64,000 bases of DNA from Planctomycetota bacterium (lineage in GTDB: Bacteria; Planctomycetota; Phycisphaerae; Phycisphaerales; SM1A02). Below the pieces are notes generated by a model that was not told the DNA's origin, did not search any database, and was given only the letters and a program-made list of their open reading frames with translations. Shown piece by piece: positions 27,479-35,152 of this stretch. Location: positions 1 through 64,000 of the forward strand of contig JAPLMU010000138.1 in assembly GCA_026386795.1 (NCBI GenBank), read 5' to 3'. Every line of letters starts with the position of its first letter. Positions within the stretch are counted from its first letter, which is position 1. Both the position numbers and the translations under genes were made by a program.

Positions 27479-28797
27479 AGGTTCACCTCAACGCGCCGCG
27501 CGAAACTTGGCAACGCGTCGAGCCAGGATGAGGCGTGCGTTGCAAGAATCACTGTCCCGCGCCGCGAGAGGACCGACTCAACGGTACGAACCAACGCCTC
27601 GCGCCCGCCCGCGTCGAGCCCAGCATCTGGTTCATCAAGCACTAACACGAACGGTGTGTGAATGACTGCGCACGCGAGCGCCGTTCGACGGCGCAATCCG
27701 CCCGACAATCGGTCAACGCGGCGCGCGGCATGGTCTTCAAGTCCAAATTCGCGCATGCAGCGCGCGACTGCGGCGGATCGTTCCGCGGCGGGAACTTGCG
27801 CCAAACGCGCGGACGTTTCTAGATTTGCCACGACGTTCAGTGCTGAAAATAGCCCACCTTCCTGAGGGTGAAAGCCCGGCAGCAACGCGGTCTGATCAAT
27901 CCAAGCGCGCCCTGCTGACGGCTTCAATGCCCCCACCATGCATGCCAGGAGCGTGCTCTTTCCTGACCCGTTCGCTCCGGTGACGTGAACGAGTTCACCG
28001 GAACGCGCCACGAAACTCACGTCGGAAAGGACGCGCCGCGTGCCGTACGAAAAACGGATGGCCTCGGCGCGGGCAAGCGGACGCCCCACCGGTATCGGCT
28101 GCAACGGACCAGGTACACCGGTCAGCACGAACCGCGCGCCACGCACGCGACGCACTCGAATGTCTAACAGCCCTGCGGCTTCCGCCACGGCGCGCGCCTC
28201 GGGCATGGTAAAGCTGCGGCGCACACTGACGACGGCGTCATGGTGCAACTCACGACTTGCTGCCAAGGTAGAAAGTTGTGCGCCCCAGATGCCAAGCGAA
28301 TCGCGGATCAAATCGTTCCACACAACCAGTTCACGCGCCACCGCAGACATCGCGCGCAGGCCAGCGACCGCAGACTCATCATCAAGATGATGCATGACCA
28401 GCGAAGCGTGCGCCACATCAAAGCTCCGCGCACCAAGAATGCTCTCCGCTGCAAGCATGTCAACAACGCGGAACTCAGTTCCTGCTTGAGCAAGCGAACC
28501 CGTCGCGGACCCAGCCGCGGCTCGCGCCCGCCCCATGTCGATGGCATCCTCGCTCCGGTCAGTGCAAAGAACGGAGCAGTCCCAACCGCGCGTCTGCGCC
28601 AACCGCAAGAATCTCTCAGGAATATCAGCTCCGCCGCACCCAAAGTCAACAAGCGACAACGGACGCGTAGATGCCCCAGGCACCCGATCCGCAATCGCGT
28701 TCACGATCGCATCGGCCGCGCCAGTCGCGCGGTTCAGGCGCCGAAGAAATCGATACTCATCAGTGAGAACCGAACGGCTCGGAGAAGCATCGTCCAT
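27475..28797 (-). CDS. SAM methyltransferase fused to an ABC transporter ATPase
   Basis: A 440-residue fusion. Residues about 1-215 are a class I methyltransferase with 'SLVDFGCGGADIPERFL' as motif I and 'DVAHASLVMHHLDDE' near the substrate site. Residues about 225-440 are a whole ABC ATPase: Walker A 'GANGSGKST', signature 'RLSGGLRRR', Walker B 'VLVLDEPDAGLD' and the H-loop 'LATHAS'. I know of no standard family with this order. ATG 28797 has GGGAG upstream and is the first gene of the seven-gene operon. The ATPase half very probably drives the ABC-2 permease encoded two genes on; the methylated substrate is unknown. Confidence 0.82.
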   Translation of the reverse strand: MDDASPSRSVLTDEYRFLRRLNRATGAADAIVNAIADRVPGASTRPLSLVDFGCGGADIPERFLRLAQTRGWDCSVLCTDRSEDAIDMGRARAAAGSATGSLAQAGTEFRVVDMLAAESILGARSFDVAHASLVMHHLDDESAVAGLRAMSAVARELVVWNDLIRDSLGIWGAQLSTLAASRELHHDAVVSVRRSFTMPEARAVAEAAGLLDIRVRRVRGARFVLTGVPGPLQPIPVGRPLARAEAIRFSYGTRRVLSDVSFVARSGELVHVTGANGSGKSTLLACMVGALKPSAGRAWIDQTALLPGFHPQEGGLFSALNVVANLETSARLAQVPAAERSAAVARCMREFGLEDHAARRVDRLSGGLRRRTALACAVIHTPFVLVLDEPDAGLDAGGREALVRTVESVLSRRGTVILATHASSWLDALPSFARRVEVNL

Positions 28798-28923
28798 GCT
28801 CTCCCGCTCTTTCGATCGATGGCGCAGTTCTGGGAATTCCACAGCCGTTGCACCATACCGGAACTCGGGAGAATGCAGCAAAGCACTCCTCCGATTCCGA
28901 TGGCAATCCTTATCATGTCCCCC

Positions 28924-29334
28924 ATGAAGCACACAGGCTCAATCGCGTCCGCACTGATTGCCGTCATCATCCTCGCTGGCTGTGCAACCTCCGACTACGG
29001 GCGGATCACTGACAAGATCGCAGCCTATGAAGTGCAAGCAGTCACAGCGCGCGACAACCTGAAGACCGCCAATTCACAGTCCAAGATCACCCTCTATCGC
29101 ACGCTCATCAACCTCAACAACAAGCAACTTGAGATTGCACGTCGCATCAATCCAGAATCGAATCCGGCTTTCAAGAGTGGCTCAATCACGCTCGAGCAAT
29201 CCAAGAAGGACAAGGCAGAGCGCATCGCCAAGCTTGAGAAGCAACTGGAACAGACCATGAAGGAGCGCGACGGACTCTCGATTGTGATCGAAACTCCTGC
29301 TGCTGCTCCTGCCCCTGCCCCTGCACCGAAGTAA
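28924..29334 (+). CDS. Small coiled-coil lipoprotein, unknown function
   Basis: A 136-residue protein. The signal 'MKHTGSIASALIAVIILAGC' ends in lipobox LAGC, Cys20. The mature part is a charged helix-rich segment, likely coiled coil ('KKDKAERIAKLEKQLEQTMK'), and the end is an Ala-Pro repeat like that of the 408-residue TPR protein at 11.1 kb. No family recognised. It is divergent from the pigment-like operon (126 bases between), so their control regions are shared. Upstream in-frame ATGs at 28915 and 28900 are possible starts. Confidence 0.65.
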   Translation: MKHTGSIASALIAVIILAGCATSDYGRITDKIAAYEVQAVTARDNLKTANSQSKITLYRTLINLNNKQLEIARRINPESNPAFKSGSITLEQSKKDKAERIAKLEKQLEQTMKERDGLSIVIETPAAAPAPAPAPK

Positions 29335-29353
29335 CCGCGACGCTCTATCGCAC

Positions 29354-30751
29354 TCAGGCCGGACTGAGCCCAAGACCCGAGCGCACCATGTTTCCCGCCA
29401 CTGACCGCATCGCCCCATAGAAACGCCCGGCACCCAAAGCGCGGCATGTTGCTGCAGTTGCCGTGGCAATTGCTTCAACATCTGCTTCGTTCACCACCAG
29501 CGGCGGCATAAATTTCAGCAGTGGGCGACGCGCGCCGGTTGTTTGCGCCAAGATCGAATGCGCCTCGAGCAGCTCCATGATGGCCGCTTGGCCAATCATC
29601 GGTTCCGTAAATCGGCCGAGAAGCGGCACGTTCGCAAAGCTAGGAATTCTGGCTGTATCAAGGTCAATACCAATCATGAGCCCTTTGCCGCGGATCTCAC
29701 GAACGCTGCCAATCCCCGCACACTCTGCTCGCAGCCTGCGCATCAGCAGTTCACCCAATTCCGCAGCACGAGCCGCCAACTTGTCCTCGACGATGACCTC
29801 AAGCGTGGCGATCAACGCAACCATCGCCAGTGGTCCTTCATGGAAAGTGGAGCTATGAACGACCGATCGGTCCATTGAACTGAATGTGGAATCCCACACA
29901 TCGCTCCGCACCAAGACGGCACCAACCGGCACGAATCCGCCAGAGAGTGCTTTCGCCATCACCACAATTTCGGGCTCGACGCCATCGTGATGCACCGCAA
30001 GAAATGCGCCGGTTCGGCCCGCGCCGGTTTGAATTTCATCAGCAATCAGCAGTGTGCCATAGCGCTTGCACAGAGCATGAGCCTCGCGCAGCACGCCCGG
30101 CGCAAGCGAACGAAGCGTCTTTCCTTGAACAGGCTCAACAACTACGGCTGCGACCGTCCGTGAACTGAGCGCGCGTTCGAGCGCTTCAAGATCACCAAAC
30201 TCAATGATCGCAGCGCCCGGCAGAAGCGGACCAAATCCGCGCCGTAAATCTTCATTGCCATTAATGGAAAGTGCGCCGCAGGTCAGACCGTGAAATGAGT
30301 CCGACCACGCAAGCAAGCCCGGTCGCCCAGTGTGCTGGCGCGCAAATTTGATGGCCGCCTCCACCGCTTCGGTTCCTGAGTTCGTGAAGAACACGCGATC
30401 AACGCCCCCACCACACTGCAACTTAAGCCGACGAGCAGCCTCAGCAGCCAACGGGTTCAACTCCCAACGCACCCACGCTGGCGGGGCGAGCGTGAGGCAT
30501 TGCGAAATGGCGTCCACAACAACCGGATGTGCGCGACCAAGCGCCAGCGCCCCGTATCCGGCCAAGCAATCAAGGATTCGATTTCCCTGCGCATCCCACA
30601 GGTACTGGCCTTCGCCACGAACATAACTGCGATCGACGCCAATCAATTCCACGAGCTTTGCGAACGCCGGATTCATGTGACCAAAGTGCGACTCGCGCGC
30701 GTTTTCTCGGGCGCTGGCAATCAGTGCTGCAACATCAATCCGTTCCGCCAT
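29354..30751 (-). CDS. Class III aminotransferase (PLP)
   Basis: A 465-residue PLP enzyme of the ornithine/acetylornithine aminotransferase class: 'FFTNSGTEAVEAAIKFARQH', 'DSFHGLTCGALS', 'LLIADEIQTGAGRTG' and the PLP-lysine of 'MAKALSGGFVPVG'. Residues 345-380 carry 'GKGLMIGIDLD'. Substrate is not evident. Members of this class take part in ornithine, polyamine and also hopanoid side-chain (HpnO) chemistry; an hpnH gene lies 3 kb away, so a hopanoid role is a possibility only. It is divergent from the glycosyltransferase gene with 27 bases between them. Confidence 0.85.
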   Translation of the reverse strand: MAERIDVAALIASARENARESHFGHMNPAFAKLVELIGVDRSYVRGEGQYLWDAQGNRILDCLAGYGALALGRAHPVVVDAISQCLTLAPPAWVRWELNPLAAEAARRLKLQCGGGVDRVFFTNSGTEAVEAAIKFARQHTGRPGLLAWSDSFHGLTCGALSINGNEDLRRGFGPLLPGAAIIEFGDLEALERALSSRTVAAVVVEPVQGKTLRSLAPGVLREAHALCKRYGTLLIADEIQTGAGRTGAFLAVHHDGVEPEIVVMAKALSGGFVPVGAVLVRSDVWDSTFSSMDRSVVHSSTFHEGPLAMVALIATLEVIVEDKLAARAAELGELLMRRLRAECAGIGSVREIRGKGLMIGIDLDTARIPSFANVPLLGRFTEPMIGQAAIMELLEAHSILAQTTGARRPLLKFMPPLVVNEADVEAIATATAATCRALGAGRFYGAMRSVAGNMVRSGLGLSPA

Positions 30752-30778
30752 TGTCCTGCAGACTAACCTACGCCACAG

Positions 30779-31840
30779 ATGCCTTCATTTGTCGGAATCA
30801 TTCCCCTCTACAACCACGCGTTGACGGTTCCGGATGTTCTTGCTGGCCTCCACGCCAAGGGCCTGTACGCGATTGTTGTTGACGATGGCAGCACTGATGG
30901 CGGCGCGGAAATTGCCGAGTACTGGCTCCGCGCGCACCGCGCGTCCGGCGAAGTGATTCGTGGACCGAAGAACCAGGGCAAAGCCGCTGCCCTGCTCGCC
31001 GGTTTCGACGCCGCCACCAAGCGCGGAGCAACACACGCGTTGACGATCGATGCCGATGGGCAACATGACTGCGCGCGCATCGCTGACTTTCTGAACGCGC
31101 TTCCCGCAGTACGTCCAGAACGAACACTCGTCCTGGGTGATCGCCGCGCGCTGCCGAGCACCTATCCGACCGCGCGCCTCTTCGGGCGATTTCTAAGTGG
31201 ACTTGCCGTACGCGCCGCGTGCGGAGCCATCGTTGGCGATGCGGCGTGCGGCATGCGGCTCTATCCACTTGCAATGACCCGCGCGCTGCATTGCCGAAGC
31301 GGCCGCTATGCATGGGAAGAAGAAGCGATCATCCGGCTCGTATGGTCCGGAGCGCAACTGCAGCAAGTGGAGATACCAGTCATCTACCGCAATGCGGCGA
31401 TTGCTCCAAGCCATTATCAATTTAAGCGCGACTGGCTCGAAGGCACGCTCGTTCTTGTGTACAGCATTCTGCTGCGCGCATTCAGCAGCGGACGACACTG
31501 GACACACGACGGATCCACGCGCATCGATCTGCTTTGGCCGCTCGGCAAACGCGAACGCATATCGCGGTGCCTGGTGAGCATGCTGGCCGCGTTCACGGTT
31601 GCCGTCACGGGCATCACCGCAGGTGCACTTACTGCGATGAACACTTCACTGCCGGTCGCTGCAACCGTTGCTGGCATCATCATGTGGATCGCGCTTCGAA
31701 CCAACGCACCGTTGCTCCTCGTTGCAATCGGATGGATTGCGGGCTACTTTGCTCCCGTAGCAACTCTCCTCGCTGCGCCCATCATTGGTGCATTGTGGAG
31801 CTTTACAACCATGCGCAGGCTGCGCGGCGCACCCGTCTAG
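30779..31840 (+). CDS. GT2 glycosyltransferase with C-terminal membrane helices
   Basis: A 353-residue protein. The N-terminal GT-A domain has 'GIIPLYNHALTVPDVL', 'VVDDGSTDGGAEIAEYW' and the metal-binding 'LTIDADGQHD', so it uses a nucleotide sugar. The last 100 residues hold two to four membrane helices. It resembles polyprenyl-phosphate sugar transferases, but the acceptor is unknown; with flanking aminotransferase and acyltransferase genes, a lipid acceptor is plausible. Its TAG stop shares the palindrome CTAG (31837-31840) with the stop of the opposing plsC-like gene. Confidence 0.83.
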   Translation: MPSFVGIIPLYNHALTVPDVLAGLHAKGLYAIVVDDGSTDGGAEIAEYWLRAHRASGEVIRGPKNQGKAAALLAGFDAATKRGATHALTIDADGQHDCARIADFLNALPAVRPERTLVLGDRRALPSTYPTARLFGRFLSGLAVRAACGAIVGDAACGMRLYPLAMTRALHCRSGRYAWEEEAIIRLVWSGAQLQQVEIPVIYRNAAIAPSHYQFKRDWLEGTLVLVYSILLRAFSSGRHWTHDGSTRIDLLWPLGKRERISRCLVSMLAAFTVAVTGITAGALTAMNTSLPVAATVAGIIMWIALRTNAPLLLVAIGWIAGYFAPVATLLAAPIIGALWSFTTMRRLRGAPV

Positions 31841-32556
31841 CCGCCCCGCAACGCCTCAATTTCACCGCGCATTCGACTTAAGAAATCACTATTCGATTCA
31901 TTCGCCTCGATCCGCATCGGCGTTCCTGCATTCACATGAACTGCGCCGGCATTGATGAACTTCCCGCCCACCGGCAGCAGTCGATCGCTGCCTTCAATCC
32001 AAATCGGCAGAACACGCGCATGAGTTGCCCGCGCGATGTGCGCCACTCCCATGCGAAAGCGCCCCATCGACGCGCTCCGCGCCCGTGTTCCTTCTGGAAA
32101 CAAAATCACATTCCAACCAGACTGCAGCAGCCCCGTGATTCGCTCAACGCCATCACCCATGTCATCACCGCGACCAATGAGACAGACGCGGTACGTCCGT
32201 ACGACATACGAACACAGCGCAGTCCGAAACAATCGCTTTAAGCCCCGATCAGAAGCTGACGGCGAAAAGAAATCCCGCGCACCAACCGTCGCCGTCCGTG
32301 CACGCATTGCAGCAGGAAGCGCGTGGCGAATAGCGGCGGTATCAAGCAAACTTCGATGGTTGGCAGCAAGGATCATCGGTCCCTCCGCAAACTTGGCGCT
32401 GTCAAGGCCAGCGGAACTGAACTGCACGCGACAGGCGTGCTCAATGAAATCACTGCTGCGATCGCCGATCCATGCAAACGCGCTCGCCGTTGGTCCGGTC
32501 AATGCGCGCACTGACTCAGGCATACCAGCGGATTTCTCTTTGCTAGCGCTCCCCAT
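31837..32556 (-). CDS. PlsC-type 1-acylglycerol-3-phosphate acyltransferase
   Basis: A 239-residue acyltransferase with the catalytic 'NHRSLLD' (HxxxxD, near residue 67) and 'LFPEGTRARSASMGRF' motif of PlsC. Such proteins put an acyl chain on lysophosphatidic acid or related lipids at the inner membrane. It starts two bases after the stop of the DUF2141-like gene, in an operon headed by hpnH. Whether it serves bulk phospholipid synthesis or a special lipid is open. Confidence 0.85.
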   Translation of the reverse strand: MGSASKEKSAGMPESVRALTGPTASAFAWIGDRSSDFIEHACRVQFSSAGLDSAKFAEGPMILAANHRSLLDTAAIRHALPAAMRARTATVGARDFFSPSASDRGLKRLFRTALCSYVVRTYRVCLIGRGDDMGDGVERITGLLQSGWNVILFPEGTRARSASMGRFRMGVAHIARATHARVLPIWIEGSDRLLPVGGKFINAGAVHVNAGTPMRIEANESNSDFLSRMRGEIEALRGG

Positions 32557-32558
32557 CT

Positions 32559-33074
32559 TCAGCGCGCCTTTCCGATCAAGTGAATTTCAATTTGATTGTC
32601 ACCAGCAGTCGGGACGATCGCACACGCGTTCCATGATGGCGGCAGTAGCGGCGCAGGCTTGCCGCTGAATCCCCACGGTTCGCTGGGTATTCCCAGTGGA
32701 CCGCGATTGAGTTCTTCATTTGAATCAATGTCCTGAAAGACCGAGACCACCACCGGGCGCCCCGAACGCGCGTGCAATTCAAACTCGGCGCGCTCCTTTG
32801 CCGCAGGGACGCTGAACCCCTCGGCAATTCCACCGCGCGTCAAGAAAGTGGCCCGATCTGCGTAGAGCGCACAGCGCACCATCCCGCGCCCAAGCGTTAT
32901 GCCGAGCACCGTCACATGAAGCGTGGCGGGCGCGCCATCAGCAAGCACAGGCGCGCCGTCCGCAAGCACAGGCTCTGCCGATTGGCAGCCAACCTGCATC
33001 ACGGCCGCCATCATCAACGCTACCGCGGGCGTGCACATCAACACACGACCACCGCGATACATTGCCGCGATCAC
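32559..33074 (-). CDS. DUF2141-family lipoprotein
   Basis: A 171-residue protein. The N-terminal signal ends in the lipobox QVGC (Cys30 from the GTG start). The mature part contains 'FQDIDSNEELNRGPLGIPSE' followed by 'PWGFSGKPA', the characteristic block of DUF2141 proteins, which have a small beta-sandwich. Function of the family is unknown; its genes often neighbour lipid or carotenoid genes. Just after the Cys a seven-residue repeat 'APVLADG'-like occurs twice, probably a linker. GTG 33074 overlaps the hpnH stop (GTGA); ATG 33062 is an alternative. Confidence 0.78.
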   Translation of the reverse strand: MIAAMYRGGRVLMCTPAVALMMAAVMQVGCQSAEPVLADGAPVLADGAPATLHVTVLGITLGRGMVRCALYADRATFLTRGGIAEGFSVPAAKERAEFELHARSGRPVVVSVFQDIDSNEELNRGPLGIPSEPWGFSGKPAPLLPPSWNACAIVPTAGDNQIEIHLIGKAR

Positions 33075-34207
33075 GCTGCGCTCTTCTCGCCAACATCTTT
33101 CGCTATCCCAAGTTGCACCAAGCGCTCAATGGGACGATGGGGCTTCTTCGATTCCTCAACCAGTCGCTCTGCAGCGGCTTGGTTTGGGTAGAGCGGAGCA
33201 ACCAGCGCCTTCACGTTCGCCCAGATGCCTGTGACACCTGAGAATGTGTAATCAACAGCTGTTGGCTCGTAGCCACAATGCACCATGCAGTTCTGGCACT
33301 TCGGATTACCGCTCTTGACGCCGTAGCGTTCCCAAGCGGTGTCTTCCATGAGTTCCTTGAAGGTGTCGTAGTACCCCTCCTGAAGGAGGTAGCACGGCTT
33401 CTGCCATCCAAAGATGTTGAAAGCAGGGCTGCCCCACGGAGTGCACTCAAAGTCGCGCTTACCCATGAGGAACTCAAGGAAAAGCGGGCTCATGTTGAAC
33501 TTCCAACTCTTCTTGCGATTGGAGAGAATCATCTCGAAGAGCTCGTTGGTCTTGCGGCGACCCAAGAAACTCTCCTGATCGGGAGCCTTGTCGTAGGCGT
33601 AGCCGGGGCTGACCATCATGCCTTCAACGCCGAGCTCCATCATCTCATCAAAGAAATTGCGTACCGAACCGGGATCCGTGGCTTGAAACAGCGTGGTGTT
33701 GGTGGTGACGCGGAAACCCATCTTCACTGCGAGGCGAATGCCTTCGAGCGCCTTCTGAAAAGTGCCCTCGCGGCAGACCGCGAAGTCATGGTGCTCTTCT
33801 TGGCCATCCATGTGGACACTGAAACTGAGGTACTTGCTTGGCTTGAAGAAACCGGCTTCGAGCTTCTCCTTTAAGAGGAGCGCGTTCGTGCAGAGGTAGA
33901 TGTACTTCTTGCGCGCAACCAAGGCCTCAACAATTTCCTTGATCTCCGGATGCAGCAATGGTTCGCCGCCTGGAATGCTCACCATGGGCGCGCCGCACTC
34001 GTCGACCGCGCGCATGCATTCTGCAACGCTGAGGTTCTTCTTCAAGATGTGCGGCGGGTACTGAATCTTGCCGCAGCCAGCGCAGGACAGATTGCAGCGA
34101 AAGAGTGGCTCAAGCATGAGCACTAACGGGTAGCGCTTGATTCCGCGGACACGTTGTCCGAGAACGTACGAAGCAACGGTCCACATCTGGGAAATCGGGA
34201 CAGCCAT
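33071..34207 (-). CDS. hpnH: HpnH, radical SAM adenosyl-hopene transferase
   Basis: A 378-residue radical SAM protein. The iron-sulfur ligands are Cys38, Cys42 and Cys45 in 'CNLSCAGCGKIQYPPHIL', and 'VSIPGGEPLLHPEI' follows. The whole sequence, including 'GYAYDKAPDQESFLGR' and the C-terminal 'CQNCMVHCGYEPTAV', fits HpnH, which joins a 5'-deoxyadenosyl group to diploptene in C35 hopanoid synthesis. The ATG at 34207 starts the conserved sequence. No squalene-hopene cyclase is in the window. It heads an operon with the DUF2141 and plsC-like genes and is divergent from the ECF sigma gene. Confidence 0.92.
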   Translation of the reverse strand: MAVPISQMWTVASYVLGQRVRGIKRYPLVLMLEPLFRCNLSCAGCGKIQYPPHILKKNLSVAECMRAVDECGAPMVSIPGGEPLLHPEIKEIVEALVARKKYIYLCTNALLLKEKLEAGFFKPSKYLSFSVHMDGQEEHHDFAVCREGTFQKALEGIRLAVKMGFRVTTNTTLFQATDPGSVRNFFDEMMELGVEGMMVSPGYAYDKAPDQESFLGRRKTNELFEMILSNRKKSWKFNMSPLFLEFLMGKRDFECTPWGSPAFNIFGWQKPCYLLQEGYYDTFKELMEDTAWERYGVKSGNPKCQNCMVHCGYEPTAVDYTFSGVTGIWANVKALVAPLYPNQAAAERLVEESKKPHRPIERLVQLGIAKDVGEKSAA

Positions 34208-34342
34208 GGTGGTTCCGGGGCTCCTAAGGGGGCGAAGGAAATCTTCACAAACAGTCCGAACTCGGGCGATCCGAGTCGGGGGCGAGATCGTAGCACCTTC
34301 ATGACGACCATCGCTGCACGAGCGATTACCCTTGAGGAACTG

Positions 34343-35152
34343 ATGACCGCGCAGGGAAGCGCCGTCAACGCCCTCCCCTTCGACACCATGCTGGACGGCC
34401 TCGGCGACCTTGCCGGGGTCGTGGCCCGACGAGTCCGCCAATTCACGGAAGGAACCGCGGCGAAGCCCCGTTCCTGCCGTAGTATGCCGCACCGCGCGAC
34501 CGCCGGAAGCGCACCTTCCACGATGGCGACCGCCGAGCAAACCGACGAATCCCTCCTGACTGCCTACATCGACGGCGACCGCCAAGCGTTCGCCGCCCTG
34601 TTGGAGCGCTATCGGACGGAACTGCACGGCTTCCTTGCCCGCTTCCTTGGCTCAAGCGCGGCTGCCGACGACGTCTTTCAGGAGACCTTTCTGCAGGTTC
34701 ACCTTGCAGCGAGCACCTTCGACAGCACACGCAATTTCAAACCATGGCTCTTCACGATCGCCGCCAACAAGGCGCGAGACTGGCACCGACGGCAGAAGCG
34801 CCGTCGCGCTGCAAGCCTTGACGCCCCAATCGGCGGCGACCCTGATGGAACACGGATGGTGGATCTCATGCAGTCCAAGGCCGAAGTGCCTTCGGTCTCG
34901 CTTGAGGGCGCGGAGACGCGAGATCGCGTCAAAGATGTGGTGGATTCAATGCCTGCCCTTTATCGCGAAGTTCTCCAGCTCAATTACTTTCAGAAGATGA
35001 GCTACCAGCAAATCGCTGAAGTTCTTGGTGTGCCGCTGGGCACTGTAAAAAGTCGTTTGCACGCTGCTGTTGCCACTTTCGCAGAGTCATGGAAGACTGC
35101 TGATGCGCGTTCCACGCGCACATCAAGCGCGAACAAGGAGTCGAAGGCATGA
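34343..35152 (+). CDS. ECF sigma factor
   Basis: A sigma-70 family extracytoplasmic-function factor. From about residue 60 it has region 2 ('AFAALLERYRTELHGFLARF', 'VFQETFLQVHLAA', 'FKPWLFTIAANKARDWHRR') and region 4 ('LNYFQKMSYQQIAEVLGVPL'). The domain proper starts near ATG 34523, which many annotators would choose. I use ATG 34343 because GAGGA lies just before it and the frame between keeps strong third-position G+C, meaning about 60 extra N-terminal residues. Its end overlaps the anti-sigma gene (ATGA), so both are co-translated and the latter probably holds it inactive. Confidence 0.78.
   Translation: MTAQGSAVNALPFDTMLDGLGDLAGVVARRVRQFTEGTAAKPRSCRSMPHRATAGSAPSTMATAEQTDESLLTAYIDGDRQAFAALLERYRTELHGFLARFLGSSAAADDVFQETFLQVHLAASTFDSTRNFKPWLFTIAANKARDWHRRQKRRRAASLDAPIGGDPDGTRMVDLMQSKAEVPSVSLEGAETRDRVKDVVDSMPALYREVLQLNYFQKMSYQQIAEVLGVPLGTVKSRLHAAVATFAESWKTADARSTRTSSANKESKA

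Noticed and set aside
34123..34521. A 132-codon minus-strand frame between hpnH and the ECF sigma gene
   Set aside because: It overlaps the start of hpnH and the sigma N-terminus, has no ribosome site and no family likeness.
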